Origin: Stutzerimonas stutzeri TS44
GTDB lineage: Bacteria > Pseudomonadota > Gammaproteobacteria > Pseudomonadales > Pseudomonadaceae
DNA length: 64,000 bases
Reading direction: 5' to 3'
NCBI GenBank assembly: GCA_000263395.1
Contig: AJXE01000019.1
Span: forward strand, 16,611 to 80,610
Each line of letters opens with the position of its first letter. The stretch's first letter is position 1. The notes beneath the pieces are model-generated. The model was not told the DNA's origin, did not search any database, and saw only the letters and a list, made by a program, of their open reading frames with translations. Below, in pieces: positions 21,091-31,875 of this stretch. A program made the position numbers and the translations under genes.

Positions 21091-21297
21091 TCAGTAGTGC
21101 GGCGGCGGCGCCTCGTCCTCCTCGCCACCCATGCTGCTGTGCACTTCCTCCAGACGCCTGGCCAGTGCCTGCAACTGCAGTTGCATCCGGTCAACCAGGC
21201 GCCGCTGTTCAACCAGCACATCGCTCAACGTCTGGATCGTGTCGTCCTGGAACGCCAGTCGCGCCTCCAGATCGGCGATTCGCGATTCGATATTCAT
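21091..21297 (-). CDS. slyX: SlyX family protein
   Basis: A 68-aa, mostly coiled-coil protein (heptad pattern over residues 3-50: IESRIADLEARLAFQDDTIQ) with a proline/acidic tail ending APPPHY. The function of SlyX is unknown in any organism. The start at 21297 is 2 bp after the stop of the HIT gene, so the two are one transcript. The upstream extension of the frame overlaps that gene and is rejected. Confidence 0.9.
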   Translation of the reverse strand: MNIESRIADLEARLAFQDDTIQTLSDVLVEQRRLVDRMQLQLQALARRLEEVHSSMGGEEDEAPPPHY

Positions 21298-21299
21298 GC

Positions 21300-21722
21300 T
21301 CACTCTCCGAAACGGAACTGATCGGTCAGCACGGTCTTCAACCGGGCCCTGATCGCCGCGGCCTGCTCCTGCGTATACGGCCTGGGCTGATGCCTGCCCC
21401 ACACCGGCGCCGGCCACGCCGCATCATCGCGGGAACGGGCGATGACGTGCATGTGCAACTGGCTGACGACGTTGCCCAGCGTCGCGACATTCATCTTGTC
21501 CGCGCCGAAGCTGTCCTTGACGATTTCCGCAAGGGCGGTGGTTTCGCGCCACAGCTGCTGCTGGTCCGCCGCGTCCAGCTGAAACAGCTCGCTGATCGCC
21601 TCGCGTCGCGGCACCAGGATGAACCAGGGGTACTGGGCATCGTTCATCAGCAGCAGCCGACACAGCGGGTAGTCGCCAATCGGCAGCGTGTCCTGCTCCA
21701 GACGCGAATCGAGAATGAACAT
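21300..21722 (-). CDS. HIT-domain protein
   Basis: A 140-aa histidine-triad hydrolase-like protein, likely acting on nucleotide phosphoramidates or dinucleotides. The motif reads QLHMHV, so the first His of the canonical HxHxH is Gln while the middle, catalytic His is kept. Start at the ATG at 21722 (MFILDSRL); the open frame continues 41 codons upstream without family similarity. Co-transcribed with slyX. Confidence 0.88.
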   Translation of the reverse strand: MFILDSRLEQDTLPIGDYPLCRLLLMNDAQYPWFILVPRREAISELFQLDAADQQQLWRETTALAEIVKDSFGADKMNVATLGNVVSQLHMHVIARSRDDAAWPAPVWGRHQPRPYTQEQAAAIRARLKTVLTDQFRFGE

Positions 21723-22128
21723 AACGGGCGCTCCTGTGTGAAAAGTCAGGCGCGGTCGAACCCACGCTGGCGCAAGAATACCCTTGCGCGCTCGTTCGCG
21801 CCCCCACGGGGCATATGCGGGTGAGCGCGCCCCGCGATGCAGCACCTGCAGTCGCGCACGAGGAGCGTGTCAACGAAATTCCTGGCACATACGACTTGCG
21901 TACGCTTCTTGCTAGGCCATGACTCGCTGCCTCTCGCCAGCAAGCCGAAAGCAGGCTTGGCAAACTTGCTCTAGCCTATCGACGCAGCTAAACAGTACAT
22001 TCCGCGGATGGTTCGATACGAAGAGCGTAGATACGCCGAAATCGGGCCAGATTCGAATAACAAGAAGCGATCTCTGCGTGCGTCGACACGCGAGCAAGCA
22101 CCGTTTTGAACCAATGGAGCAAATCACG
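21723..22128. other. Divergent intergenic region HIT gene / oprD
   Basis: These 406 bp contain no credible gene. Possible elements are a weak sigma-70-like pair TTGCTC (21966-21971) and TAAACA (21989-21994) with a 17-bp spacer, and a perfect inverted repeat GCGTA-GA-TACGC (22025-22036) about 93 bp before oprD, placed like an operator in the leader. The remainder shows nothing recognisable. Confidence 0.5.
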
Positions 22129-23376
22129 ATGAAAGTGATGAAGTGGAGCGTAATCGCCCTTGCCGTTGCGGCGGGCACATCCCAGATGGCGCTGGCCAGC
22201 CAGCAGTCGGAAGCCAAGGGCTTCGTCGAGGATGCCAAGCTGGATCTGTTGCTGCGCAACACCTATTGGAACCGTGACCACAACAACGGCAACGACGACC
22301 GCAACACCTGGGCGCAGGGCTTCATTGCCACGTTCGAGTCCGGCTTCACCCAGGGCACCATCGGTGTCGGGATCGATGCCTACGGCCTGTTGGGCGTCAA
22401 GCTTGATGGCGGCCAGGGCGACATGTTCCCCGGAGAACCGAAGGATTGGGAAGATGATCTCTCCGAAGCGGGCGCGGCGGTGAAATTCCGCCTTTCCAAC
22501 ACTACACTGAAATACGGCAACCAGTTCGTCAGCCTGCCGGTCATCGCCTCGGATGACTCGCGCCTGCTGCCGGAAGCCTTCACCGGTACATTGATTACCA
22601 GCAGCGAAATCGAAGGACTGGAACTGAACGCCGGTCGCTTCACCGCGGACAGCCCGATGGGCTCCCCGGCGCGTGACGACTTCGGACTGAAGAGCCTCGA
22701 CGTCTTCGGTGGTACCTATGCCTTCAGCGACAATCTCAGCGCGTCGCTGTACTTCTCCGATGTCGAAGACACGTACGACAAGAAGTACGCCAACGTCAAT
22801 TACGTGATGCCGCTGGCGGATGACCAGTCGCTGACCTTCGACCTCAACTACTACAAAACCGACGATATCGACCAGAGCTTCCGCGGCAAAGACGGAGCAG
22901 CAGTGGACGACAACACCATCTGGAGTCTGTCGGCCAAGTATGCGGTCGGGGCCCATGCCTTTATCCTCGCGCATCAGCGCGTTTCCGGCGATACCGGTTA
23001 TCTGTACGACAACGGCGATGGCGGCGGTGCGATCTGGGTAGCCAACTCCTATCTCTCGGACTTCAACTTCAAGGACGAGCGTTCCTGGCAGGCCAGCTAT
23101 GAGCTGGACTTCAGCAGCTACGGCGTACCGGGTCTGCAATGGAAAACCGCCTACCTGCGCGGCGACAACATCGATGCAGCCTTCTACGACGCCAACAGTG
23201 AAGGCGAGGCGACCGAGCGTGAAATCTTCAACCAGGTCTCCTACACCTTCCAAAATGGCGCTGCCAAGGACCTGACCCTGCGGGCGCGCAACTCCATCCT
23301 GCGCACCAACAACCCGGCCTGGAACGACGTGAACGAATGGCGCCTGTACGCCATTTACCCGATCAGCATCCTGTAA
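22129..23376 (+). CDS. oprD: OprD-family outer-membrane porin
   Basis: An 18-stranded substrate-specific porin of the OprD/OpdK family, 415 aa with a signal peptide cleaved near ALA-S (about residue 24). The amphipathic beta-strand pattern continues to the C-terminus (EWRLYAIYPISIL). OprD proteins take up basic amino acids and carbapenems, OpdK-type ones aromatic acids; the substrate cannot be read from the sequence, though the location upstream of proS matches P. aeruginosa oprD itself. Start at the ATG at 22129, 9 bp after GGAG. Confidence 0.88.
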   Translation: MKVMKWSVIALAVAAGTSQMALASQQSEAKGFVEDAKLDLLLRNTYWNRDHNNGNDDRNTWAQGFIATFESGFTQGTIGVGIDAYGLLGVKLDGGQGDMFPGEPKDWEDDLSEAGAAVKFRLSNTTLKYGNQFVSLPVIASDDSRLLPEAFTGTLITSSEIEGLELNAGRFTADSPMGSPARDDFGLKSLDVFGGTYAFSDNLSASLYFSDVEDTYDKKYANVNYVMPLADDQSLTFDLNYYKTDDIDQSFRGKDGAAVDDNTIWSLSAKYAVGAHAFILAHQRVSGDTGYLYDNGDGGGAIWVANSYLSDFNFKDERSWQASYELDFSSYGVPGLQWKTAYLRGDNIDAAFYDANSEGEATEREIFNQVSYTFQNGAAKDLTLRARNSILRTNNPAWNDVNEWRLYAIYPISIL

Positions 23377-23401
23377 CCGGCGGCAAGCGCGACACCCCGG
23401 A

Positions 23402-23430
23402 GCCCGGCCAATTGGCCGGGTTCTTCATTT
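23402..23430 (+). terminator. Rho-independent terminator after oprD
   Basis: A perfect 18-bp palindrome, CCCGGCCAATTGGCCGGG (23403-23420), is followed by TTCTTCATTT. Confidence 0.85.
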
Positions 23431-23544
23431 GCACCCGGCAGCCGCCCCACGCGTCCGCTCGCGCTGGCGACTTCTGTACGCTTCTTTCCCGCAGCCGTAC
23501 AATGCCGGGCCAAATTCCAGCCTCTGCAAGGACATAACGGCCAC

Positions 23545-25260
23545 ATGCGCACCAGTCAGTTCCTGCTCTCGACCCTCAAAGAAACCCCGTCCGATGCCGT
23601 GGTCATCAGCCACCAGCTGATGCTGCGCGCCGGGATGATCCGCAAGCTGGCTTCGGGGCTCTACACCTGGATGCCGATGGGGCTGCGCGCGCTGCGCAAG
23701 GCCGAGGCCATCGTGCGTGACGAGATGAACAAGGCTGGCGCCCTGGAAGTGCTGATGCCGGCGATCCAGCCGGCCGAGCTGTGGCAGGAGTCCGGGCGCT
23801 GGGAGCAGTACGGTCCCGAGCTGCTGCGCATCAAGGATCGCCACCAGCGCGAGTTCTGCGTCGGCCCGACCCACGAGGAAGTGATCACCGACCTGGCGCG
23901 CAACGAGCTGAACAGCTACAAGCAGCTGCCGATCAACTTCTACCAGATCCAGACCAAGTTCCGCGACGAGATCCGCCCGCGCTTCGGCCTGATGCGCGGC
24001 CGCGAATTCCTCATGAAGGACGCCTACTCCTTCCACCTGAGCCAGGAATCGCTGCAGGAAACCTACGACCGCATGCACCAGGCCTACTGCAACATCTTCA
24101 CCCGCCTGGGCCTGAACTTCCGCCCGGTACAGGCCGATACCGGTTCGATCGGCGGCACCGGCTCGCACGAGTTCCACGTGCTGGCCGAATCCGGCGAAGA
24201 CGATATCGCCTTCAGCGATACTTCCGATTACGCCGCCAACATCGAGAAGGCCGAGGCCATCCCGCGTGAGGCTGCGCGCGGCGCCGCCAGCGAAGAGATG
24301 CGCCTGGTCGATACGCCGAACGCCAAGACCATCGACGACCTGGTCCAGCAGTTTGGCCTGGCGATCGAGAAGACCGTCAAGACCCTGGTGGTCCATGCCG
24401 CCGAGGAAGGCAAGCTGATCGCCCTGATCGTGCGCGGCGACCACGAACTCAACGAGATCAAGGCCGCCAACCTGGAGCAGGTCGCCAGTCCGCTGGTGTT
24501 CGCCTCCGAGGCCGAACTGCGCGATGCCATCGGTGCCGGCGCCGGTTCGCTCGGTCCGCGGAACCTGCCTCTGCCGTGCATCGTCGATCGCTCCGTCGCC
24601 TTGATGAGCAACTTCGCCATCGGCGCCAACATCGACGACAAGCACTACTTCGGCGTCAACTGGGAGCGCGACCTGCCGCTGCCGACCGTCGCCGACCTGC
24701 GCAACGTGGTCGCCGGCGACCCGAGCCCGGACGGCCAGGGTCACCTGGTGATCAAGCGCGGCATCGAGGTCGGGCACATCTTCCAGCTCGGCACCAAGTA
24801 CAGCGAAGCCATGAACTGCCAGGTCATGGGCGAGAACGGTAAGCCGGCCACGCTGATCATGGGCTGCTACGGCATCGGTGTTTCGCGCGTGGTCGCCGCG
24901 GCGATCGAGCAGAACTACGACGAACGCGGCATCCTCTGGCCCGACGCCCTGGCGCCGTTCCAGATCGCCCTCGTGCCGATGAAGTACGAGAACCAAGCCG
25001 TGCGCGAGGCGACCGACAAGCTCTATGCCGAGCTGACCGCCGCCGGCTATGAGGTGCTGCTCGACGACCGTGACAAGAAGACCAGTCCGGGCGTCAAATT
25101 CGCCGACATGGAGCTGATCGGCATTCCGCATCGCATCGTCATCAGCGATCGCGGCCTGGCCGACGGCACCCTGGAGTACAAGCACCGTCGCGATACCGGG
25201 CCACAGGCGGTCGCGGCCGCAGACATCCTGCCCTTCATCAATGCGCGTGTCCCACGCTGA
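23545..25260 (+). CDS. proS: Prolyl-tRNA synthetase
   Basis: Class II synthetase of 571 aa, the bacterial type with an editing (INS) domain between motifs 2 and 3 (about residues 225-400) that removes Ala-tRNA-Pro. Motif 2 is around [21 protein letters not shown], and the C-terminal anticodon-binding domain spans about 475-571. It is followed by two small envelope-protein genes at 9 and 4 bp, so it probably heads a three-gene operon. Confidence 0.97.
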   Translation: MRTSQFLLSTLKETPSDAVVISHQLMLRAGMIRKLASGLYTWMPMGLRALRKAEAIVRDEMNKAGALEVLMPAIQPAELWQESGRWEQYGPELLRIKDRHQREFCVGPTHEEVITDLARNELNSYKQLPINFYQIQTKFRDEIRPRFGLMRGREFLMKDAYSFHLSQESLQETYDRMHQAYCNIFTRLGLNFRPVQADTGSIGGTGSHEFHVLAESGEDDIAFSDTSDYAANIEKAEAIPREAARGAASEEMRLVDTPNAKTIDDLVQQFGLAIEKTVKTLVVHAAEEGKLIALIVRGDHELNEIKAANLEQVASPLVFASEAELRDAIGAGAGSLGPRNLPLPCIVDRSVALMSNFAIGANIDDKHYFGVNWERDLPLPTVADLRNVVAGDPSPDGQGHLVIKRGIEVGHIFQLGTKYSEAMNCQVMGENGKPATLIMGCYGIGVSRVVAAAIEQNYDERGILWPDALAPFQIALVPMKYENQAVREATDKLYAELTAAGYEVLLDDRDKKTSPGVKFADMELIGIPHRIVISDRGLADGTLEYKHRRDTGPQAVAAADILPFINARVPR

Positions 25261-25269
25261 TCGGAAACC

Positions 25270-26220
25270 ATGCTCAACCGACGTGTTGTAGTTTCAACCG
25301 GCGCCGCGCTCTGCGCGGCGTTGCTGCTTGGCGGCTGCGCCAACCATCTGCCGCAGCGCAGCGAGCACGAGGCCAGGACCGAGCGCAAGCCGCTCGACCA
25401 TAGCCTGCGTATCGAAGTCGGCGAGCCGCCAGTGCTGGAGTTGCCGCAACGGCGCGTCCGTATCCAAGAGCAGCGGACCTTCGAGGTTACCGATTTCGAG
25501 GTCACCCGCCGTTACGATCGCTACACGCCCTACCAGGCCTGGCGCGAGCTGTACGAGATACCGCTCGGGGCGGCCGCGGTGGTCGCCGGCATCGGCGCCA
25601 ACCTGGTCAACGTCGTGCTGCTCGGCAACGTGCCGGAAAGCGCGACGCGCGGCTGGATCAGCTACGGTTTCGCCGGCCTCAACCCCTTCCTCAACGTCGA
25701 GTCCAACGGGCGCTCGCAGCAGAACCTCGCCAGCCTCGACGAACAGCGCCGCGATTCCCGTCTGGAATACACCAGCCTGCCCTGGGCCGAACGTCCGGTG
25801 CGGGTCGGCGCAGGCGAACAGCTTCACGAGCTGAACACCGACCGCAACGGCGTGCTGCACCTCAATCTGCTCGACGGACCGTTTGCCGGGCAGGACATCG
25901 GCCCCATCGGCAAGCTGCTGCTGAGCGTCGAGGACGAGCAGGACGGCACGCGCGCCGACGCCGTGCTGCTGGTCAGCCACAACCTGCGCGGCAAGCTGCT
26001 GGAAGCCCACGACCTGATCTTCAACGATCTCGAAGGCGATGACGTGGCGCAGTGGGTTCATCGCGTCAAACGCCTGTCCGAGCTGGGCCTGGAAGAGGAG
26101 GCCAGCGAGCTGGAGCAGAGCCTGATCGAGCTGACGCGGCATGATCCCGAACTGCAGCAGGAGTTTCTCCAGCGCCTGATGCAGGACGCCGGGCGCGCCG
26201 CTTCATCGGCGGACAACTGA
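25270..26220 (+). CDS. Predicted lipoprotein of unknown function
   Basis: A 316-aa protein with a clear lipoprotein signal (lipobox LGGC, Cys23). The mature part has no fold I recognise: a basic, charged segment (residues 30-100), a hydrophobic stretch GAAAVVAGIGANLVNVVLLG (about 106-125) that may insert into a membrane, and a helical acidic C-terminus. It is translationally close to proS (9 bp) and overlaps nothing. The following gene is a lytic transglycosylase, which suggests a cell-wall role. Likely outer-membrane sorted (residue +2 is Ala). Confidence 0.75.
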   Translation: MLNRRVVVSTGAALCAALLLGGCANHLPQRSEHEARTERKPLDHSLRIEVGEPPVLELPQRRVRIQEQRTFEVTDFEVTRRYDRYTPYQAWRELYEIPLGAAAVVAGIGANLVNVVLLGNVPESATRGWISYGFAGLNPFLNVESNGRSQQNLASLDEQRRDSRLEYTSLPWAERPVRVGAGEQLHELNTDRNGVLHLNLLDGPFAGQDIGPIGKLLLSVEDEQDGTRADAVLLVSHNLRGKLLEAHDLIFNDLEGDDVAQWVHRVKRLSELGLEEEASELEQSLIELTRHDPELQQEFLQRLMQDAGRAASSADN

Positions 26221-26224
26221 CACC

Positions 26225-26797
26225 ATGCCGTGGCGCTGCTGGCTGCTGCCGGTCCTGCTGTTGCTGGCATGGCCACTCCAGGCCAGCATCCGCCAGGCCC
26301 CGGAGCCCGAACTACGCGAACTGATGCAGCGCACGGTCGCCGAAGCGGACAGCTTTCAGGACCGTTTCGAGGCCGAGGTCTGGCTGCTCGACATGTCCAC
26401 CCGCCTCAAGCGCCACATCGCCGACACCGAGGAACGTCTCACCCTGCTGCGCCTGGTGCACCGCGAGGCGACCAGGGCCGGGCTGCGCCCCGATCTGGTC
26501 ATGGCGCTGATCCACGCCGAGAGCCGCTTCGACCGCTTCGCAATTTCCAGCGTCGGCGCTCAGGGCATGATGCAGGTGATGCCGTTCTGGAAGGCCGAAC
26601 TCGGGCGCCCGCAGGACAACCTCACCGACAACGCCACCAACCTGCGCTACGGCTGCACGATCCTCAGCTACTACCTGCGCAAGGAGAACGGCGACATCAG
26701 CCGCGCCCTCGCCCGCTACAACGGCAGCCTCGGCCAGCAGCGCTACCCGGCGAAGGTGATCGGTTTCTGGCAGGACTTCTGGTACGTGCGCCCCTGA
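26225..26797 (+). CDS. Lytic transglycosylase, SLT family (family 1)
   Basis: A 190-aa periplasmic murein hydrolase that cleaves the MurNAc-GlcNAc bond. A signal peptide (1-20) precedes the SLT domain (about 75-185). The catalytic Glu is E99 in ALIHAESRFD, followed by GAQGMMQVMP (111-120) and the ARYNGS motif. It lacks any known substrate-binding or LysM domain, so it is a minimal catalytic unit. Four bp after the lipoprotein gene, probably translated from the same message. Confidence 0.92.
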   Translation: MPWRCWLLPVLLLLAWPLQASIRQAPEPELRELMQRTVAEADSFQDRFEAEVWLLDMSTRLKRHIADTEERLTLLRLVHREATRAGLRPDLVMALIHAESRFDRFAISSVGAQGMMQVMPFWKAELGRPQDNLTDNATNLRYGCTILSYYLRKENGDISRALARYNGSLGQQRYPAKVIGFWQDFWYVRP

Positions 26798-26808
26798 GCA
26801 CCGACCCG

Positions 26809-27267
26809 CTACTCGTCGCGCAGTTGCTCAAGCCGGGCCAGCAGTTTGTCGGCGGTCTGCTCGCCGACCAGTCGCTCGCGCACCGTGCCCGTTTCATCGA
26901 CCAGATAGGTCACCGGCAGTACCGCGCTGCGTGATAGCTGCAGTCGCTCGGCCGGGTCCTCGCTGAGCACGCGAAAGCGGATGCCCAGCGCCTCGGCGGC
27001 CTGCGTCAGCTCTTGGCCGCGCAGCTCGTCGAAGTTGACGCCGAGCACCTGCAGGTCCGAGCGGGATTCGGCCAGGCGATTCAGCTCGGGGATTTCGGTA
27101 CGGCACGGGCCACACCACTCCGCCCAGTAGTTGATCAGCAGCCAGCGCCCCTGCAATTGCTCGGCGGCCACCAGTTGCCCGTGCTGATCCACGCCCCAGT
27201 CCTGCTCGCAGCCACTGAGCAGCAGACCGCCCAGCAGCACCAACAGCAGGCCCCTGAACTTGCCCAT
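26809..27267 (-). CDS. TlpA/ResA-like thioredoxin lipoprotein
   Basis: A 152-aa thioredoxin-fold protein with a lipoprotein signal (LLSGC, Cys20) and the redox motif WCGPC at 51-55. The cis-proline loop is AVLPVTYLVD. TlpA-like proteins reduce periplasmic disulfides, for example in cytochrome c maturation or copper delivery. No cytochrome gene is nearby, so the substrate is unknown. Start at the ATG at 27267; the frame extends upstream without an SD. Convergent with the transglycosylase gene, 11 bp apart. Confidence 0.9.
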   Translation of the reverse strand: MGKFRGLLLVLLGGLLLSGCEQDWGVDQHGQLVAAEQLQGRWLLINYWAEWCGPCRTEIPELNRLAESRSDLQVLGVNFDELRGQELTQAAEALGIRFRVLSEDPAERLQLSRSAVLPVTYLVDETGTVRERLVGEQTADKLLARLEQLRDE

Positions 27268-27474
27268 GTCCGCTCCCCCGTCAGATGTTCGATACTCGCT
27301 AGCCTGAACCAAGCGGCCGCCGCAGGGCAACCATGTGCGCCGAGCGCAACCGGAGCCGCCTTCTTTATGTCGGCTCCGCGGGATGCTGCCAACTAACCGG
27401 CGGCTTTACCGAACTGCGAGCCCAGTCACGCCCCGCGTCGGCAACGTGCACGGTTTTGCCGCCAGGTGGCTGCC

Positions 27475-27480
27475 TATAAT
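27475..27480 (+). promoter_or_regulatory. Possible -10 element TATAAT
   Basis: A perfect -10 hexamer lies 37 bp before the ATG of the unknown 130-aa gene. No TTGACA-like hexamer exists at 16-18 bp spacing (the best match, TTGCCG, is 13 bp away), so activity is uncertain. Confidence 0.35.
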
Positions 27481-27516
27481 TTCGCACCCTCTACCCTCCC
27501 TGCCTGCAGCGAAGCC

Positions 27517-27909
27517 ATGTCCCAGACCCATGACAAACTGATCGGCCCCGTCCCGTCGCGCATCGTCGACCAGGCGCCTCTCGCGCTCACGGCCTACGAG
27601 GGTCGCGTCGCCGAATTCAACATCGCCAGCTGGCTGCAGCTGCACGGGCGGGCCGGCTTGGCCGTTTCGCTGGTGATGAAGTACCGCGACAGCCAGCAGC
27701 GCCGCGAAGCCGCCGTGGATCACGGACGCACCGATGCCAACGGCAGGATCCTGCTGTCCGGCGTGGCGCGCCTGATCGTCAGAAGTCGCATCGAGGATCT
27801 GCAGGTGTACCTGCGTGCCGGCATCGAGATCGAACTGCTGAAAGTGGAAGAACTCTTCGTGCAGGCCGCCGAGCGGCTCGAAGTGCCCGGGCAACTGGTG
27901 CAGGCCTAG
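27517..27909 (+). CDS. Conserved hypothetical protein, 130 aa
   Basis: I do not recognise a domain. The protein has no signal peptide or membrane segment. The middle (residues 25-115) shows alternating hydrophobic residues typical of a beta-rich fold (LQLHGRAGLAVSLVMKYRD, GRILLSGVARLIVRSRIEDLQVYLRAG). It has the same place relative to arsC and the lipoprotein thioredoxin as a hypothetical protein in P. aeruginosa (from memory), so it is probably a genuine Pseudomonas-specific gene. Start at the ATG at 27517, about 37 bp after a TATAAT-like box. Confidence 0.75.
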   Translation: MSQTHDKLIGPVPSRIVDQAPLALTAYEGRVAEFNIASWLQLHGRAGLAVSLVMKYRDSQQRREAAVDHGRTDANGRILLSGVARLIVRSRIEDLQVYLRAGIEIELLKVEELFVQAAERLEVPGQLVQA

Positions 27910-27911
27910 GC

Positions 27912-28094
27912 TCAGCGTGCCAGTTTTTCCGGAGCGGACGCATCCTGCCCGGCGGGTTCGTCCTGCGCGCACAGGGCGACGAGCGACTCGGGCCAGTGGC
28001 TGAAGGACAGGCCGGTCAGACGGTTGAGCGATCGCAGCGCCAGCTCCGGAACCCGCTGGTACAGATGGATGACGGTATTGCGTTCGGTCTTCAC
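27912..28094 (-). CDS. Small hypothetical protein, 60 aa
   Basis: An ORF on the minus strand, convergent with the 130-aa gene. I chose the GTG at 28094 (read as MKTERNTVIHLYQRV) because AAGGAAGG lies 9 bp upstream; starts at 28100 and 28193 are also open. The sequence has a basic N-terminal half and a Trp/Pro motif (FSHWPES), and ends in a polar tail. No function is recognised. Confidence 0.5.
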   Translation of the reverse strand: MKTERNTVIHLYQRVPELALRSLNRLTGLSFSHWPESLVALCAQDEPAGQDASAPEKLAR

Positions 28095-28238
28095 GGCCAC
28101 ATTCCTTCCTTTCGCTTCAGCGCAGACCACAGCGAGAAACGTGCCAGCCCACAGCGTCCTGCCGCGCCACTGCGCACCCGCGCGGTTCAGCACGACCAGG
28201 ATGCCAAAGTGCCATAACGCGACGGCAGAATCGCTCAG

Positions 28239-29471
28239 CTACTGACCGTTTTTGTCACTGGCGCCGCTCAACCAGTCGGCCAGGCTGCCGCCGAGCAGAT
28301 TGCACTGCTCCTGCTGCAGCTGCTCCAGCGCGCTCCGCAGCTTCGGATACCAGACCTCCGGCAGCGTCTCGGGCAAGCGCTCCAGCCCGGACAATGGCCA
28401 GGGATTGTGCCGCAGCAGCTGGTCGAGGCTGTAATGACTGAGGTCGCGACACAGCACCCAACCGCCCGAGCCCGTACGGCAGACCAGTTGTTCGCGCTCG
28501 AAGAATTCCAGCAGCTCGTCCCACTCGTCTTCGGGCAGGTGCCAGCCGGCGCGGTGCATGTCACGCAGCGCCAGTTCGCGCCCTTCCTGCTGGCGGTCAT
28601 AGAGCAAGCGCAGCAGCACCAGCATCACCAGCAGGCGCGGCAGGCGGCGACGGCGCCACTGTTGCGACGAGGACAGGCCGCAGACCAGTTCGGCACCGAA
28701 CAGCACGATCATCCACGACAGATAGATCCACAGCAGGAACAGCGGCACCGCCGCGAAGGCGCCGTAGATCAGCTGATAGCTCGGGAAATAGCTGACATAC
28801 AGGCCGAACAGCTGCTTGGCCGCCTCGAACAGCACCGCGGCGAACAGCCCGCCGACCAGCGCATGGCGCAGCGGCACGCGGGTATTGGGCACGGCCACAT
28901 AGAGCAACGTGAAGGCCAGGATGCTGAGCACCAGCGGCATCGCCTTCAGCAGCGTGCCTGCGCCGAGCAACGCATGCGGCCCCGAGATCAGCGCCAGCGA
29001 GGCGATGTAGGTGCTGGTGGCAAACCCCGCACCGAGCAGCAACGGGCCGAGGCTGAGGATCGCCCAGTACAGCAGGAAGCTCGACACCCCGCGCCGCGGC
29101 TGGCGCACGCGCCAGATCGTGTTGAAGGCCTTCTCGATGGTCAGCAGCATCATCAGCGCGGTCGCCATCAGGAACCCGACGCCGAACCAGGTCAGCTGGC
29201 GCGCCTGGCTGGTGAATGCGATCAGGTACTCATGGATCGTCGCCCCGGTGGAGGGAATGAAGTTCTTGAAGATATACAGCTGGATCTGCTCGCCGACGCC
29301 CTGAAACGCCGGAATCGCCGAAAGCATGGCGAAGGTGACGGTCATCATCGGCACCACCGCGAACAGCGTGGTGTAGGTCAGCGCGGCGGCGCTGTTCGGG
29401 CCGCGGTCGGTGAGGAAGCGCTGCACCAGAAAGCGGCAGAACTCCATCAGATTGTCGATGCGCTGCTGCAT
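28239..29471 (-). CDS. YihY/BrkB-family inner-membrane protein
   Basis: A 410-aa protein with about six membrane helices in the first 280 residues (for example [21 protein letters not shown]) and a soluble C-terminal domain (about 300-410) rich in basic and acidic residues. The family is often annotated as ribonuclease BN by an old misassignment; its real function is unknown, although BrkB was linked to serum resistance in Bordetella. Divergent from arsC; the gene pair order is conserved in Pseudomonas. Confidence 0.88.
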   Translation of the reverse strand: MQQRIDNLMEFCRFLVQRFLTDRGPNSAAALTYTTLFAVVPMMTVTFAMLSAIPAFQGVGEQIQLYIFKNFIPSTGATIHEYLIAFTSQARQLTWFGVGFLMATALMMLLTIEKAFNTIWRVRQPRRGVSSFLLYWAILSLGPLLLGAGFATSTYIASLALISGPHALLGAGTLLKAMPLVLSILAFTLLYVAVPNTRVPLRHALVGGLFAAVLFEAAKQLFGLYVSYFPSYQLIYGAFAAVPLFLLWIYLSWMIVLFGAELVCGLSSSQQWRRRRLPRLLVMLVLLRLLYDRQQEGRELALRDMHRAGWHLPEDEWDELLEFFEREQLVCRTGSGGWVLCRDLSHYSLDQLLRHNPWPLSGLERLPETLPEVWYPKLRSALEQLQQEQCNLLGGSLADWLSGASDKNGQ

Positions 29472-29557
29472 CCCCGTTCCTTAGCCAGCGGGTCGTTTCG
29501 AACCGTCCCCTCGAGAAGGTTAGAATGGCCGCCTTCATCGGCGAGGCGCAACCCAAA

Positions 29558-30916
<1,359 letters not shown>

Positions 30917-31006
30917 CAGACTGCGGCGGGCGGGTGCCACATGGCACTCGCCATCGGCGCGGCGGCGCGCCAGACTGCAAGTTCCCTCAATCGCCCGGAG
31001 CATTCC

Positions 31007-31687
31007 ATGAGCAGAACCATTCTCATCGTCGGCGCCTCGCGCGGCCTCGGTCTCGGCCTGGCGCGGCAGTTCTCCAGCCAGGGCTGGCAGGTGATCGCCA
31101 CCGTGCGCGACCCGGCGCGCGCCGATGCGCTCAAGGCGCTCGCCGGCGTGCGGATCGAAGCGCTGGAGCTGGATGATGCCGACAGTCTCGAACGACTGGC
31201 GCAGCGCCTGGCGGGCACGCAGCTCGATGTGCTCTACGTCAATGCCGGTATCGCCGGTCCGCAGAACAAACCCGCCACCGCGACCAGCCAAATGGAAGTC
31301 GGCCAGCTGTTCTTCACCAATGCGGTCGCGCCGGTGCGCCTGGCCGAGCGACTGCTGCCGCTGGTGGAGCAGAAACAGGGCGTCATCGTCTTCATGAGTT
31401 CCATCCTCGGCAGCGTCGAAACCGGCCCCGGCATGGGCATGCCGCTGTACGGCGCCAGCAAGGCCGCACTCAACCACCTGACGCGTTCCTTCGTCGCCGG
31501 CCTGGGCGAAAGCACGCTGACGGTGCTGTCGATGCACCCGGGCTGGGTGAAGACCGACATGGGCGGCAGCGAGGCGCCGCTGGATATCGAGACCAGCACG
31601 CGCGGCATGACCGAGCAGGTGATCCGCGCCAGCGGCCAGGGCGGTCATCGCTACCTCGATTTCCAGGGCAACCCGCTGCCCTGGTGA
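31007..31687 (+). CDS. Short-chain dehydrogenase/reductase
   Basis: A 226-aa Rossmann-fold oxidoreductase. The dinucleotide site is GASRGLG (9-15) and the catalytic motif is YGASK, with a Ser in FMSSILGS. Substrate unknown: relatives include C-factor/CsgA-like dehydrogenases. The ATG at 31007 is selected over one 22 codons upstream because it gives the canonical start MSRTILIVGAS. Confidence 0.88.
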   Translation: MSRTILIVGASRGLGLGLARQFSSQGWQVIATVRDPARADALKALAGVRIEALELDDADSLERLAQRLAGTQLDVLYVNAGIAGPQNKPATATSQMEVGQLFFTNAVAPVRLAERLLPLVEQKQGVIVFMSSILGSVETGPGMGMPLYGASKAALNHLTRSFVAGLGESTLTVLSMHPGWVKTDMGGSEAPLDIETSTRGMTEQVIRASGQGGHRYLDFQGNPLPW

Positions 31688-31875
31688 TTCGCTCGCGGCC
31701 GGGCGTGGTCCGGTCGCCGCCTCCCCTACCCAGGCACCGCCGACGGTCGACAAGCCCGCACACCGCGGCTATCGTTCGCCCCCGGATGTTCGCCACGGCG
31801 ACACCCCCTGGATCAGCAGACAGGGCATAACTGAGCTGGCTACTCTGAACTCAACCCTTCAGGAGAAAGCCGGCC

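Noticed and set aside
21881..21897. Sigma-54-like string TGGCACA...TTGCG upstream of oprD
   Set aside because: Spacing between GG and GC is 12 rather than 10 bp.
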